This document shows, piece after piece, positions 12,341-21,490 of a DNA stretch of 64,000 nucleotides. The notes beneath the pieces are model-generated. The model made no database searches. It worked only from the letters and a program-made list of their open reading frames with translations, and was not told where the DNA came from. Made by a program: the position numbers and the translations under genes. The stretch's first letter is position 1. Every line of letters begins with the position of its first letter. Origin of the DNA: Siderastrea radians (Eukaryota > Cnidaria > Anthozoa > Scleractinia > Rhizangiidae); contig OZ024896.1 of NCBI GenBank assembly GCA_964017195.1, positions 28,231,430-28,295,429 on the forward strand. The letters run 5' to 3'.

Positions 12341-12427
12341 CAACCTCGTTCCCAGGACTTTTTCCCTTTTTTAAATTTGGGGAGGCAATTTATTTAAAAA
12401 AAGGGAAAAAGTCCTGGGAGCGAGGTT
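12341..12427. mobile_element. hairpin MITE
   Basis: Arms of 32 bp (12341-12372 and 12396-12427), outer sequence CAACCTCGTTCCCAGG, with one mismatch and a 23-nt loop. CAACCTCGTT also occurs in the 6832-6967 cluster. Confidence 0.75.
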
Positions 12428-13742
12428 GTTATATTCTGCATGTTCACGCTCTAAATATTCCTTATCATACACTGTTTTGACTGGTTATTCCTTATTCCCC
12501 TTCCACCCCGCGAGCCAGAAGGGGGAAAATATCAGTTCCCGGCTTCTCAGCCTGACTGTTGAGGCTAGTGCAGGGGTGGGGGTAGTCAATGACGTTTTGT
12601 AGGGAAGGGTCCGTCCCAAAGTTCAACCATTACCATTTCAGGTACTAACTTCTACGGATCGTACTCCTTCCCTATACCTAGAACTGAATTGCATCCTTTT
12701 ATACCTCAAAGATAAGCCAAAAGCATGTCACTAGTCATAGCGGGGCTTAAGCTAGTAGAGATCTGTATGCTTCTGTGTATTTTTTGATTTGTTGTCCCTG
12801 AAGTTTTAGGTGCATTTTGGCGAGCCAAACCATTATGTATGCAGCAAGCGCAAAAAAGGTACCCGTTCCGGGGGGGTGGGGGGTGGGAAGCCTCGTCGCA
12901 TAGCCCACTATAGAAGGTAAACACCCCAGGTGGGCCTAGTGGAGGTTTACAATGAGGCTAACTTAGAATACATAGGCCTGGCCATTTCCCTGCCCGAAGT
13001 CACTGAGCAATACTTGTACTAGTTTTCACAGATCCGAGAGAAATTTGCTGGAGGGCGACCAGGTATAGATGTGAATAAAGTGCGGCTTTATTGCCCTGCA
13101 GGGAGTGATGATTCGAATTTCCTTGACAATAAAACATGTTTACATTGTTGAAATTTCAAACATAAGCTGCACGATTGACATTTAGATCAATTTCGCTTAT
13201 GGGGTCCCCGTTAATGGGATTTCTATGTAAAATATACCGGTAGCTTACAGCTTATTACGCTCTTTTTTTTCAGTTGAGGAAAAACGATGCGCTTGTACTC
13301 CCGAAATCAACAGTGTAAAACAGTTTTGTAGGCAACATCAGAATACATGCATTGCCAAATAAGCAAACCTTGTAATACGGTGTACATATTGCTAATTTCG
13401 ACTCGTTTTGACTCGTTTTCCAAGTAAAAACGTACTCGTTAGGTTTAATACTGCACATGTGTTTCTCATTTTTACTTAAATTAAAAGAGTGAAACGGAAA
13501 GAAACAAAAATAAACTTTGTAAGGATATTGGTATGCCAGACTTACTCCGGCTCAGGGTCTATTGATGGGCTTGCTTTTTCCCGCAGATAGTTTGGAAGTG
13601 CTCCACTGCGCATGTCCTTTTTATTGCATCCGAGAAACAAGTAGTTCTTTGTTTCAAGAAATCAATAGGCAAAACCAAAGCGTTCTTTTCGGAAGTTACT
13701 CGATGTAGTTCAGCATGTTTTTTAATAACTCCACATCTATAC

Positions 13743-13966
13743 TGTTCTAACGAATTCGATAATTTTTACGAAACTGCGACTCGGACGAAAACTGGAAAAT
13801 TCACAAAACAACGTCTCTAAATCTTCGACTCTTCTTCTTGAAAACTAACACTAGTTCTATCGACGCTTGAATACTAATCAAGTTCTACCAACGCGCATAC
13901 TAATAACGTTGATTGTTAAGCCGTCCCCGTGGGACGAAACTACTAAAATAATTGTTCGCCGGAACA
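13743..13966 (-). repeat. BEL 3' LTR
   Basis: 224 bp, TG...CA ends in plus orientation, identical by eye to 19709-19932. Flanked outside by TATAC. Confidence 0.97.
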
Positions 13967-13977
13967 TTCTCCCCCTC
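13967..13977 (-). promoter_or_regulatory. polypurine tract
   Basis: On the minus strand GAGGGGGAGAA directly abuts the 3' LTR, the expected plus-strand primer of an LTR retroelement. Confidence 0.85.
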
Positions 13978-14011
13978 GAACAGGAATGCTAGTTCTGTTC
14001 CTTTAAGTTCT

Positions 14012-17000
14012 TTAGAATTCCAACGGGCACAACTTTGTGATAGGTCTCAGGTATTCCTTTCCCGCAGAATTGACGCGTACAACCCTAACATGTCCATCAG
14101 GGCCTTTGAATGCTTCCTGAATGCGCCCTAAAGGCCATTTGCCCCTTGGGTTACTTGGGTCGACGAGAAGTACGACATCCCCGGGTGCGACATTACGTTT
14201 CTGATCGACCCATTTGTTGCGGGTGTTCAGTGTCGACAGAAATTCTTTCATCCATCTTCTCCAACATTTGGAAATGAGATCTTGAACGAAACGCCATCGA
14301 TTTCTTGGGTTGAACGCGATATCGTCTACGACTCGCGGTGCGAGTTGTCCGCCCATTTGTCCCTGAAGGAAGTGGTTAGGAGTTAAAACATGTTCGTCGT
14401 TTGGATCACTGCTGCAGTAGGTCAGTGGACGGGCATTTAGAATTCCTTCTACTTCGACAACCGCCGTCAGCAACTCTTCATCTGTAGTCTTGGACTTTCC
14501 CAGGATAGAACGTAAAGCTTTCTTTGCGGACTTGATTTGAGATTCGAACAGCCCCCCATGATGGGATCCGCCCGGAGGGTTAAAACGCCACTGAATTCGG
14601 TCACTGGTAACAATCTCTTTGATCTGCGCTTGATCCAAAGCTAAGACCAGGTCGCGTAGCTCTCTATCAGCTGAGGTGAAATTTGTACCGTTATCACTGA
14701 TCACCACGTCCGGCTTACCACGCCTCGCTACCATCCTGGAAAATGCGTTAAGGAAACTTGCAGTGTCCAAAGAGAAGGCGACTTCTAAATGAACCGCTCT
14801 TGTGCTTGCACACGTGAACAGGCATAGATAACGCTTTGCGGAAACTTTCCTCGTAATCTTGACAACAAAGGGGCCAGCGAAATCGACTCCACAACAAGCG
14901 AAACATCGCAGCGAAGATCCAAGTCTGACTTCAGGAAGAGGTGCCATTATTTGTTCTCCTCTGCGCTTTCTTTGGAGTTTACAAACATTGCATTCCCGTT
15001 TCCATCGCTTGATTTCTTCTCTCCCATTGATAATCCAGTACTTTTGTCGTAATTCAGCAAGGGTAGCGTTCACTCCAAGGCTATGGTGACCTTGAACATG
15101 AATGTGTGCAACAACTAGTTTCGAAATATGATGCTTTTTTGGTAAGACAACAGGGTGCTTAGCGTCGTAAGGCAAATTAGACATCTCTAGCCTTCCCCCT
15201 ACACGTAAGATTCCGTCACTGTCTAGAAATGGTGACAATCTCCACAGCTGGCTACCTTTTAAGACATTTCGCCCTTGTCTCAAAGTCGTCAACTCTTCCG
15301 AAAAGCGTTCTCTCTGAGTTTCTCTAAGCCAGTACTTCTCCGCGTTCTTCATTTCTTCTAAATCCAGGACTTTCTCCAGAGAGCTGCTTTGCCCGACGTC
15401 GGTCTCCTGACTGTAAATTAACTCGCTCGCTTGCATTCTATGGAGTCGTGCTCTCTTGCAACGGGATATGAACCGCATGATCCATGCAGTGACTCTTAGT
15501 AATTTAAGCCAGGATGAAAATCTCTCGGCGTCTAACAAAGGAAACGATCTGTTGCTTTGGAACGTGAGGCTGATTTTTGCCAATTCTTGTTTGCCTTCTT
15601 CTGTACAATCTGTACGATCTGTACGATCCAAAGGCCAGGATTCCTCCCCCTCGTGAAGGAAGGAAGGTCCCTGAAACCAGCGACTCTCAGTAGACATATC
15701 TCTCAGGTCAAGACCTCTTGTGGCGTCATCAGCAGGGTTTTTCTCACCAGGCACGTGCCGCCATTGTGCAGGGCTTGTTTTTCGCTGGATCTCGGCGACT
15801 CGATTAGCAACAAACGATTTTAGTCGTCTTGAATGACCCTGAACCCAGTAGATTACATCCATACTATCCGTCCATAGGGTGTGTTCACTTAATGGTATTT
15901 CCAACTTCTCAGAGATTGTTTCAGCTAACCGCACCCCAAGTACTGCCGCCATTAATTCAAGGCGCGGGATGCTCACAGATTTTATCGGAGCTACTCTTGC
16001 CTTGGCTGTCACTAGGGCCACGGAAATTTTTCCACTCACGTACTTGTATCTGGCGTAGCTGACAGTAGCATAGGCTAATTTGGAAGCGTCGGTTAATGTG
16101 TGAAGTGATACTTGTTCCACTTTCTCATCAAGTCGATAGCAACGTTGAACTATCACGTTCGAAGCTTCAGCTAACTGCTCTGCCCATTGCTGAGTGGTGA
16201 CTTTCAAATCGCTAGGAAACTCTTCATCCCATTCAAGGCCTCTTAACCAAGCTTCTTGTAACGCCATTTTTGCTCTGATGACGTAAGGGGCCAGGAACTG
16301 AAGTGGATCAAACAGTGTGGCAATACGACTCAAGAGTCCTCGTTTTGTGTAGAAGGACAGGTTAATTTCTTTAATCGAGAAGGTAAACACATCTTCACTT
16401 GCATTCCATTGCACCCCTAACGTCTTCACACTCGGCAACTCTGATTCTTCAAGCTTCACTCCGGTTGCTCGGTCCTTCTCTGGGATATCTTCTAACACTT
16501 TTGCTCGATTACTACACCACTTTTGGGCTCGGAAACCAGCGTCACTCAGGAGTTTCATCAGGTCATCTCGAACATGTATAGCATCTCCTTCTGAATCCTC
16601 CGAATCGAGAATATCATTCATGTACATGTTTAGAAGCATAACGAGAGCTGCTGCTGGATGTTTGTCTTGAATGTCTTGGGCGTGACTGCGAACCACAAAT
16701 TGAGCTAGGTAAGGGGATGCTTTGTCTCCGAAAACCAACCGAACTGCTACATACATATCAACAGGCTTCGTTAGGTCAAGATCTCTCCATAGGAATCTGT
16801 GGTACCTGCGGTCTTTCTCTGCTAAAACAACTTGAGAGAACATTTCCTCAATGTCTGCTACTAAAGCAACAGGCTTTTGTCTAAATCGGAGAAGAACTTC
16901 CAGGACATCTCGCTGTAACTTTGGTCCCGTAAGCATGGTGTTATTCAACGATGTTCCTTTACAACTAGCAGCAGAGTCAAATACGATGCGCACTTTTGTG

Positions 17001-17506
17001 GTCTCTCTGTCTTCACGAATAACTGGAAAGTGCGGAAGATACCAGCTCGGACCGTCATGTGCTTCTTCGGGTTTTAGCTTTCGAACATACCCCTTGTCAA
17101 TGTTCGCGTTCATTGCATCCTTGTAACGCTGCGCAACCTCTGGTTTCTTAAGCAAGCTCTTCTCGAGAGAGTAGAGGCGTTTCTCTGCATCTTCTTTGTT
17201 GTCGGGTATAGAGGGAGTTTCTTCTTTCCACGGAATAGCAATCTCGTAACGACCTCCGACGTATCGTCTCGACTTTTCCACTTTTGACATGGCTAGGATT
17301 TCCTCCTGGCTCAACTGCTTGACTTCTGTGTTTCGAATTCCAAGAGAGTCAATTTCCCACATTTCTCGCAATTGTTCATCAAGGCGCGTCTTAAGCATTG
17401 TGTCCGTTCGAAATGTTCTAGCGTAAGCTGTTCTCTTAGTAGAAGCGAGGGCGGGTAGACGTCCAACACAGGTCCATCCTAATGGCGTTCTTCTTGCTAC
17501 TGGCAT
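14012..17506 (-). CDS. pol: BEL/Pao pol: RT, RNase H, integrase
   Basis: The 1164-residue frame shown starts at an internal Met; the same frame stays open upstream to the TGA at 17629-17627, so this Met is probably not a true start. Order: PLGWTCVG end of the protease region (about 8-16), reverse transcriptase (about 150-330) with VFGDKASPYLAQ, RNase H (about 470-600) with TDASKLAYA and VPGEKNPAD, integrase zinc motif (HIHVQGHHSLG...CNVC), integrase core with VDFAGPF, ISDNGTNF and GGLFES, and a C-terminal domain of the BEL type. The RT box reads Y295-M-N-D: the first of the two metal-binding Asp residues of YxDD is Asn (codon 16618-16616). Both Asp are required in known RTs, so this copy is probably inactive unless complemented. 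Integrase residues look intact. Confidence 0.95.
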   Translation of the reverse strand: MPVARRTPLGWTCVGRLPALASTKRTAYARTFRTDTMLKTRLDEQLREMWEIDSLGIRNTEVKQLSQEEILAMSKVEKSRRYVGGRYEIAIPWKEETPSIPDNKEDAEKRLYSLEKSLLKKPEVAQRYKDAMNANIDKGYVRKLKPEEAHDGPSWYLPHFPVIREDRETTKVRIVFDSAASCKGTSLNNTMLTGPKLQRDVLEVLLRFRQKPVALVADIEEMFSQVVLAEKDRRYHRFLWRDLDLTKPVDMYVAVRLVFGDKASPYLAQFVVRSHAQDIQDKHPAAALVMLLNMYMNDILDSEDSEGDAIHVRDDLMKLLSDAGFRAQKWCSNRAKVLEDIPEKDRATGVKLEESELPSVKTLGVQWNASEDVFTFSIKEINLSFYTKRGLLSRIATLFDPLQFLAPYVIRAKMALQEAWLRGLEWDEEFPSDLKVTTQQWAEQLAEASNVIVQRCYRLDEKVEQVSLHTLTDASKLAYATVSYARYKYVSGKISVALVTAKARVAPIKSVSIPRLELMAAVLGVRLAETISEKLEIPLSEHTLWTDSMDVIYWVQGHSRRLKSFVANRVAEIQRKTSPAQWRHVPGEKNPADDATRGLDLRDMSTESRWFQGPSFLHEGEESWPLDRTDRTDCTEEGKQELAKISLTFQSNRSFPLLDAERFSSWLKLLRVTAWIMRFISRCKRARLHRMQASELIYSQETDVGQSSSLEKVLDLEEMKNAEKYWLRETQRERFSEELTTLRQGRNVLKGSQLWRLSPFLDSDGILRVGGRLEMSNLPYDAKHPVVLPKKHHISKLVVAHIHVQGHHSLGVNATLAELRQKYWIINGREEIKRWKRECNVCKLQRKRRGEQIMAPLPEVRLGSSLRCFACCGVDFAGPFVVKITRKVSAKRYLCLFTCASTRAVHLEVAFSLDTASFLNAFSRMVARRGKPDVVISDNGTNFTSADRELRDLVLALDQAQIKEIVTSDRIQWRFNPPGGSHHGGLFESQIKSAKKALRSILGKSKTTDEELLTAVVEVEGILNARPLTYCSSDPNDEHVLTPNHFLQGQMGGQLAPRVVDDIAFNPRNRWRFVQDLISKCWRRWMKEFLSTLNTRNKWVDQKRNVAPGDVVLLVDPSNPRGKWPLGRIQEAFKGPDGHVRVVRVNSAGKEYLRPITKLCPLEF

Positions 17507-17626
17507 TCCAATTGGACCAGAATGTTCTTCTAGTGCTAGGGCAAGCTCAGGATGATCTGATCCGATCAGAAGGTCAATCGTTTTTCTTCCAGGTGCTTTA
17601 GGAAATGCGATGTTCTTGAGATGATC

Positions 17627-19651
17627 TCACTTGACTTTGTGCTTATTCCAGTCTGGAATTGTCAAGCCCTGACACATTTCTTGTAACGTCCACGCTTCAA
17701 CAGTTGACTGGGTTTCTCCATCTATGCTCTTTATCGTCAGCGGTACTTTCTTGCTTTTGAGTGGTACACAACTGTCAGTGAGAGTTGACAACCTGAGGTT
17801 TCTTTCTTCTGCATCGAGGCCAAGGGCAGTGACGACATCACCTCGTACATAAGTCGAATCAGACCCATCGTCTAGAAAGGCGTTAACTTTGATCTTTTGT
17901 CCTCCTGAGCCCACGAGCCAAACTGGTACCGTTCGCAACACCACGTCTCCTGAAAACTCAGACTCACCAAAGGCTGTTCGTGTATCAGCAGGAGTGTCCA
18001 GTTGTTCAAGCGGATTAGGTGGTCGAAGTTCGAAGTGCAGATGGAAGTGATGGGTGCTTTTGCAGCCATTAATACCGCAACGATTCCTTCCCGGACAGTC
18101 TCTTCCTTGATGGCCTGCACTCAAACAGCGGTAGCAGAGGTAGTTCTCCTTGGCAATTTCCCATCTGTCTTTCACCGACGTTTCGCCCCACCTCTTGCAC
18201 GAGGTGATTTGGTGAGGTCCGTTACAGAGAACACACTTGAGATCGGGCTTTGTTGTTGCGTTGTGGAAAGTTGCTTTGACGGGTTTCTTCGACTCGACAC
18301 TCTCCTTCTTCTTTTTCTTTGTTCTCGCTTTAACTTCTTCAACGTCCATGCGATAAGCAACTTGTTTCTGCAACCATTTCGAAAACGTGGAAAGTCCATC
18401 TTTTCTTGGCTCTCTGTGCAACCACTCTTGAAACGACACGAGAAGTGACTCTGGTATTTTCTGCTGCACTGCTATGTAAAGCGCTGATACTCCGGTTAGC
18501 TCCTGATGTTGATCATTATCCTCAAGCTTGGCGACAACATCAGTTAAACGATCCGAGAAAATCTCTAACTCCTTCAAATTGGCTTCCTCGACAGGCGAAG
18601 CACGTAAGATAGACTCCATGTGACGCTGCAAAAGGCGTTTTTCTCCTCCGTATTTCTGTTCCAATTTATCTAAAGCAGCTTGATATTGTTTAGGTGTATA
18701 TCCTAAGCGCTCAACAGTTCTTAAAGGTTTTCCAGACAAGGAGTTTTTCAACATCATCATCTTGGTTTTAGCTGGAACTTTCATACGATCTACGAATATT
18801 TCAAATTGCGCTTTCCAGTCGTGATAAAGATCTTTATCTCCGCTGAATACGGTCAAGGCGGGCTTTTTAATTCCTTTAAACAATTTGTCAACGTCTTTCG
18901 AATCACATTCCTCTTCTTCGTTTTCGTCACTTTCTTCCTCACTTGAATTAGAATCCTTGCTGATAAGATTTCGAACGGACTTCTTCTTTTTAGATTGTCT
19001 GCATTGCGCCAACAGTTCAGCTTCTTCTTTCAACCGGGCGGCCTCGTCTCTTTCCTGTTGAATTTTAATTTCCCGCGCTGCTCGCTCTTGTAGCTCAAGC
19101 TCCTCTTGAAGTCTTTTCTTTTCTTGTTTAACCTTTAATGCAGCTACCTCTGCCGTAAGTGCAGCTACCTCTACTTGTAGCTCTTCTGCCGCTTTCGAAG
19201 CTTGTGAAATATCAGACGATTCGGAGGTTTGACTAGTTTTGTCATCAATTTCGCTCGCATAATCGGCAGCAAAATCTCCGATAACCGATAAGGGAGCTCC
19301 TGCACGACGTTCTAAATATTCTTCAACTTTGTCGACGCTATCTTCCACTTCAGTCCTCAATTGATCCAGCCATTCTTCTAATTCTGCTTGTTTACACTCG
19401 TCAGCTTGCAAGGCGATAATTTGTTGAGTAACTTGATTCGCATTTTCCAATGCTTGCATCAACCGTTCTTTCACGGATCTAATAACAGTTCGACTTCCAT
19501 TACTGGATACCATTTCTTCCACCTTTTTTCTGTTTCTTGTAACGACTCCTTTGAATGCTGCTCTTCTTCGATGAAGATATTCAAGTTTTCTTGACATCCG
19601 CTCGGTGTCTTCTGAAGTTTCATTCGCTCCTTCGTCTGCTTTGTCGGCCAT
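17627..19651 (-). CDS. gag: BEL/Pao gag and N-part of protease
   Basis: 674 residues. An N-terminal coiled-coil-rich region (about 1-235, including a KxQEKKRLQEELELQE stretch) is followed by an acidic Ser/Glu patch, a DUF1759-type capsid region (about 265-400, YHDWKAQFEIF), two CCHC knuckles (CVLCNGPHQITSC and CYRCLSAGHQGRDC, about 475-515), and an aspartic protease of the DUF1758 type with AFLDDGSDSTYV (about 585-600). The frame stops at TGA 17629-17627 inside the protease region, and pol continues in the same frame. Most BEL elements have one uninterrupted Gag-Pol, so the TGA is either a point lesion or, less likely, a readthrough codon. The start Met sits 58 nt inside the 5' LTR boundary, which fits a normal leader. 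Confidence 0.94.
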   Translation of the reverse strand: MADKADEGANETSEDTERMSRKLEYLHRRRAAFKGVVTRNRKKVEEMVSSNGSRTVIRSVKERLMQALENANQVTQQIIALQADECKQAELEEWLDQLRTEVEDSVDKVEEYLERRAGAPLSVIGDFAADYASEIDDKTSQTSESSDISQASKAAEELQVEVAALTAEVAALKVKQEKKRLQEELELQERAAREIKIQQERDEAARLKEEAELLAQCRQSKKKKSVRNLISKDSNSSEEESDENEEEECDSKDVDKLFKGIKKPALTVFSGDKDLYHDWKAQFEIFVDRMKVPAKTKMMMLKNSLSGKPLRTVERLGYTPKQYQAALDKLEQKYGGEKRLLQRHMESILRASPVEEANLKELEIFSDRLTDVVAKLEDNDQHQELTGVSALYIAVQQKIPESLLVSFQEWLHREPRKDGLSTFSKWLQKQVAYRMDVEEVKARTKKKKKESVESKKPVKATFHNATTKPDLKCVLCNGPHQITSCKRWGETSVKDRWEIAKENYLCYRCLSAGHQGRDCPGRNRCGINGCKSTHHFHLHFELRPPNPLEQLDTPADTRTAFGESEFSGDVVLRTVPVWLVGSGGQKIKVNAFLDDGSDSTYVRGDVVTALGLDAEERNLRLSTLTDSCVPLKSKKVPLTIKSIDGETQSTVEAWTLQEMCQGLTIPDWNKHKVK

Positions 19652-19686
19652 CCCGAACGATAAACGATAAATAGGCGATAACTACA

Positions 19687-19703
19687 TCCGGCTCGAAGGA
19701 CCA
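19687..19703 (-). promoter_or_regulatory. primer binding site, tRNA-Tyr type
   Basis: On the minus strand TGGTCCTTCGAGCCGGA begins 5 nt after the 5' LTR. It is complementary to the 3' end of animal tRNA-Tyr (TCCGGCTCGAAGGA plus CCA). Confidence 0.85.
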
Positions 19704-19708
19704 ATTAA

Positions 19709-19932
19709 TGTTCTAACGAATTCGATAATTTTTACGAAACTGCGACTCGGACGAAAACTGGAAAATTCACAAAACAACGTCTCTAAATCTTCGACTCTTC
19801 TTCTTGAAAACTAACACTAGTTCTATCGACGCTTGAATACTAATCAAGTTCTACCAACGCGCATACTAATAACGTTGATTGTTAAGCCGTCCCCGTGGGA
19901 CGAAACTACTAAAATAATTGTTCGCCGGAACA
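19709..19932 (-). repeat. BEL 5' LTR
   Basis: 224 bp, identical by eye to 13743-13966. Followed outside by TATAC. Confidence 0.97.
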
Positions 19933-20221
19933 TATACATTGAAAAAAATGGTTGCGTTAAAACTTCAGAGAAAAAGAATGTTTCTGTTCATTATATCTTT
20001 TCTTTGCACGTTTATTGCTCCAAATAAAGCGCTTATTTGCTCCAAAAATTATCGCTCCAAATAAAGGGTCGTGCAATGCGCAGCTTAGGCGTTGTATCTA
20101 TTGACAGTGTCAGTTATTAGCTTAAAGTTTGTTACCAAGTGAAATTCTTGTTATTTTGATGTTTGGTAATTCTAGGTACCCCGAATGTGATGAAAATAAA
20201 CAGACCGCCGAATTTCCCACC

Positions 20222-20422
20222 ATGTTGAATTTGACCTTAAACGATTGTAGTAAATCGGCAAGTTTAGCTCACGTTGGTTATTTAGTAGCCTTGAAATCAA
20301 AACAAATAAGAACACCGCCAACAGGAATTAATATTTTGAGTCAACTTTCCTTGTTTAACCAATTGCAAAATATCGAGACCTCCGCCGAGATTTGCTTTGT
20401 CTTGTACAGAAATGTGAGGTAA
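20222..20422 (+). CDS. 66-aa ORF / candidate first coding exon, copy A
   Basis: ATG in good context (CCCACCATGTTG). It encodes MLNLTLNDCSKSAS... to ...ICFVLYRNVR and ends at TAA, but GAG|GTAAAC at the end is also a plausible splice donor, so it may be a first exon. The copy B counterpart (44347-44547) is identical at DNA level across the 201 nt, while flanks differ by substitutions and indels. Its pattern of short amphipathic helices (GINILSQLSLFNQLQ...NIETSAEICFVLYRNVR) vaguely recalls a death-effector fold. That is inference, prompted by the death-fold plus GT1 combinations known in corals. It lies about 4 kb upstream of the GT1 frame. Confidence 0.45.
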   Translation: MLNLTLNDCSKSASLAHVGYLVALKSKQIRTPPTGINILSQLSLFNQLQNIETSAEICFVLYRNVR

Positions 20423-21206
20423 ACAGAAGATTACGTTAAGCTGTTATGTTACAGACATTCAAATCTGTTACTGTAATCAAATTCTCTATATCTTTTACTC
20501 ATTTACAAAGCAAGGCCAGGGGTGTAGCTGTAGTCAAACTTTGAGGAAAAGATCTAAATAAGGAAAGTGAAGAGGCGAAAAATTCCTTCCGTCACCCACA
20601 CCTTCTAAGGGACGTCTTTCAGGTCAACTTAGCTATTTTAACGCAAAAAACAACAACAAGACAAAACAAAACAAAAACAACACAAAATAAAACGCCTACA
20701 TAATTTGTAATTGGTCAGCTAATACAAAGGGAAATAAAGGAGTCATCCAAAGATTCTTGGTTCGCCCTTCATAAGAAGTTGTTTGTAGTGTCCGGCATAA
20801 CCGCGTTTCTTGAAGCTCCCTATATATTCTCACGGTGGTTAGACTATTTGTTTTAGTGATTGACCTCTTAATTGTTCTAAAATAAGTACGCTAAAACTGG
20901 GAGCTTCAGCTTTCGTTCCCAGATGAACGTTGCCAGACTAGCAACAAAAGGCATGCCCTTAGCTGTCTGTGAGACTGAGAAGGTAATACTCTTAGGTAAA
21001 TTCTCAATATGTTTTTGAACTTTTGGCTTTCGAAGACTCCCTGCACGTTCTTTCATCTTCTTAAGGCGCGAAATGAGCTTTTTAGGTACTGTCCACGGAA
21101 CGCTCCATCTATTACTGTAACTCATTTAATATATAGATTTAGCCAAGCCTAAAAGCGGAGCCCCGCTTTTTTCTTTTTCTTTTCTTTTTATTGCTGGAAA
21201 ATATTC

Positions 21207-21236
21207 AAGAAAGAAAGGAAGGAAGGAAGGAAGGAA

Positions 21237-21281
<45 letters not shown>

Positions 21282-21282
21282 G
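21207..21282. repeat. (GAAA)n/(GGAA)n microsatellite, copy A
   Basis: Tetranucleotide run directly beside a tRNA-like sequence. The same arrangement occurs in copy B at 45353-45410 with a different length. Confidence 0.9.
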
Positions 21283-21310
21283 GAAAAAAAGAGGAAAAAA
21301 GAGGAAATAA

Positions 21311-21395
21311 TTGCTCTCTTTAAGAGTCGAACCGCCGAGACGTCCTACCACAGGAATGAAGAGAGGTTACGCTAACCACTGCATAACATCCGCAA
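21311..21395 (-). repeat. tRNA-derived SINE head / tRNA pseudogene, copy A
   Basis: On the minus strand it starts GCGGATGTTATGCAGTGGTTAG, with an A-box-like TGGTTAGCGTAACC and a B-box-like GGTTCGACTCT 45-50 nt later, followed by a pyrimidine CTTT tail. Too mismatched for a working tRNA. Copy B has it at 45429-45513. Confidence 0.5.
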
Positions 21396-21490
21396 TAACA
21401 CGAAGTTTGGTTTTCATAAAATACTTAAAGGATCCTAGTCAGGCATGCCTTTGTTATTGTTTTGATGTGAAATTTGCGATCAAATTACTC

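Larger units (their letters stand above)
10770..12890. other. A-specific non-coding insertion(s)
   Basis: Absent from copy B, where about 42828-43258 holds different sequence. It contains the GC-rich palindrome at 11797-11823, A/T homopolymer-rich DNA at 11950-12130 and the hairpin at 12341-12427. No coding gene is supported. Confidence 0.5.
13743..19932 (-). mobile_element. BEL/Pao LTR retrotransposon, full-length but with two lesions
   Basis: 6190 bp on the minus strand: 224-bp LTRs (TG...CA) that are identical by eye, a tRNA-Tyr-type primer site, gag-protease and pol frames, and a polypurine tract. The target duplication is TATAC (13738-13742 and 19933-19937). Copy B has the unoccupied site at 44081-44100 (CCACATCTAC-ACATTGAAAA), differing from the A target by one base. 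The lesions are an in-frame TGA at 17629-17627 and a non-consensus residue in the RT active site. Confidence 0.97.

Noticed and set aside
20877..21125. 82-residue minus-strand ORF (TVPKKLISRLKKMKERAGS...).
   Set aside because: The start codon is ACG in copy B and no splice or motif support was seen; it may be an old coding fragment but I cannot support a gene.
21151..21172. AAAAGCGGAGCCCCGCTTTTTT hairpin resembling a rho-independent terminator.
   Set aside because: This is a eukaryotic locus; the hairpin is duplicated at about 45277 as part of the segmental copy and is better seen as repeat-derived.
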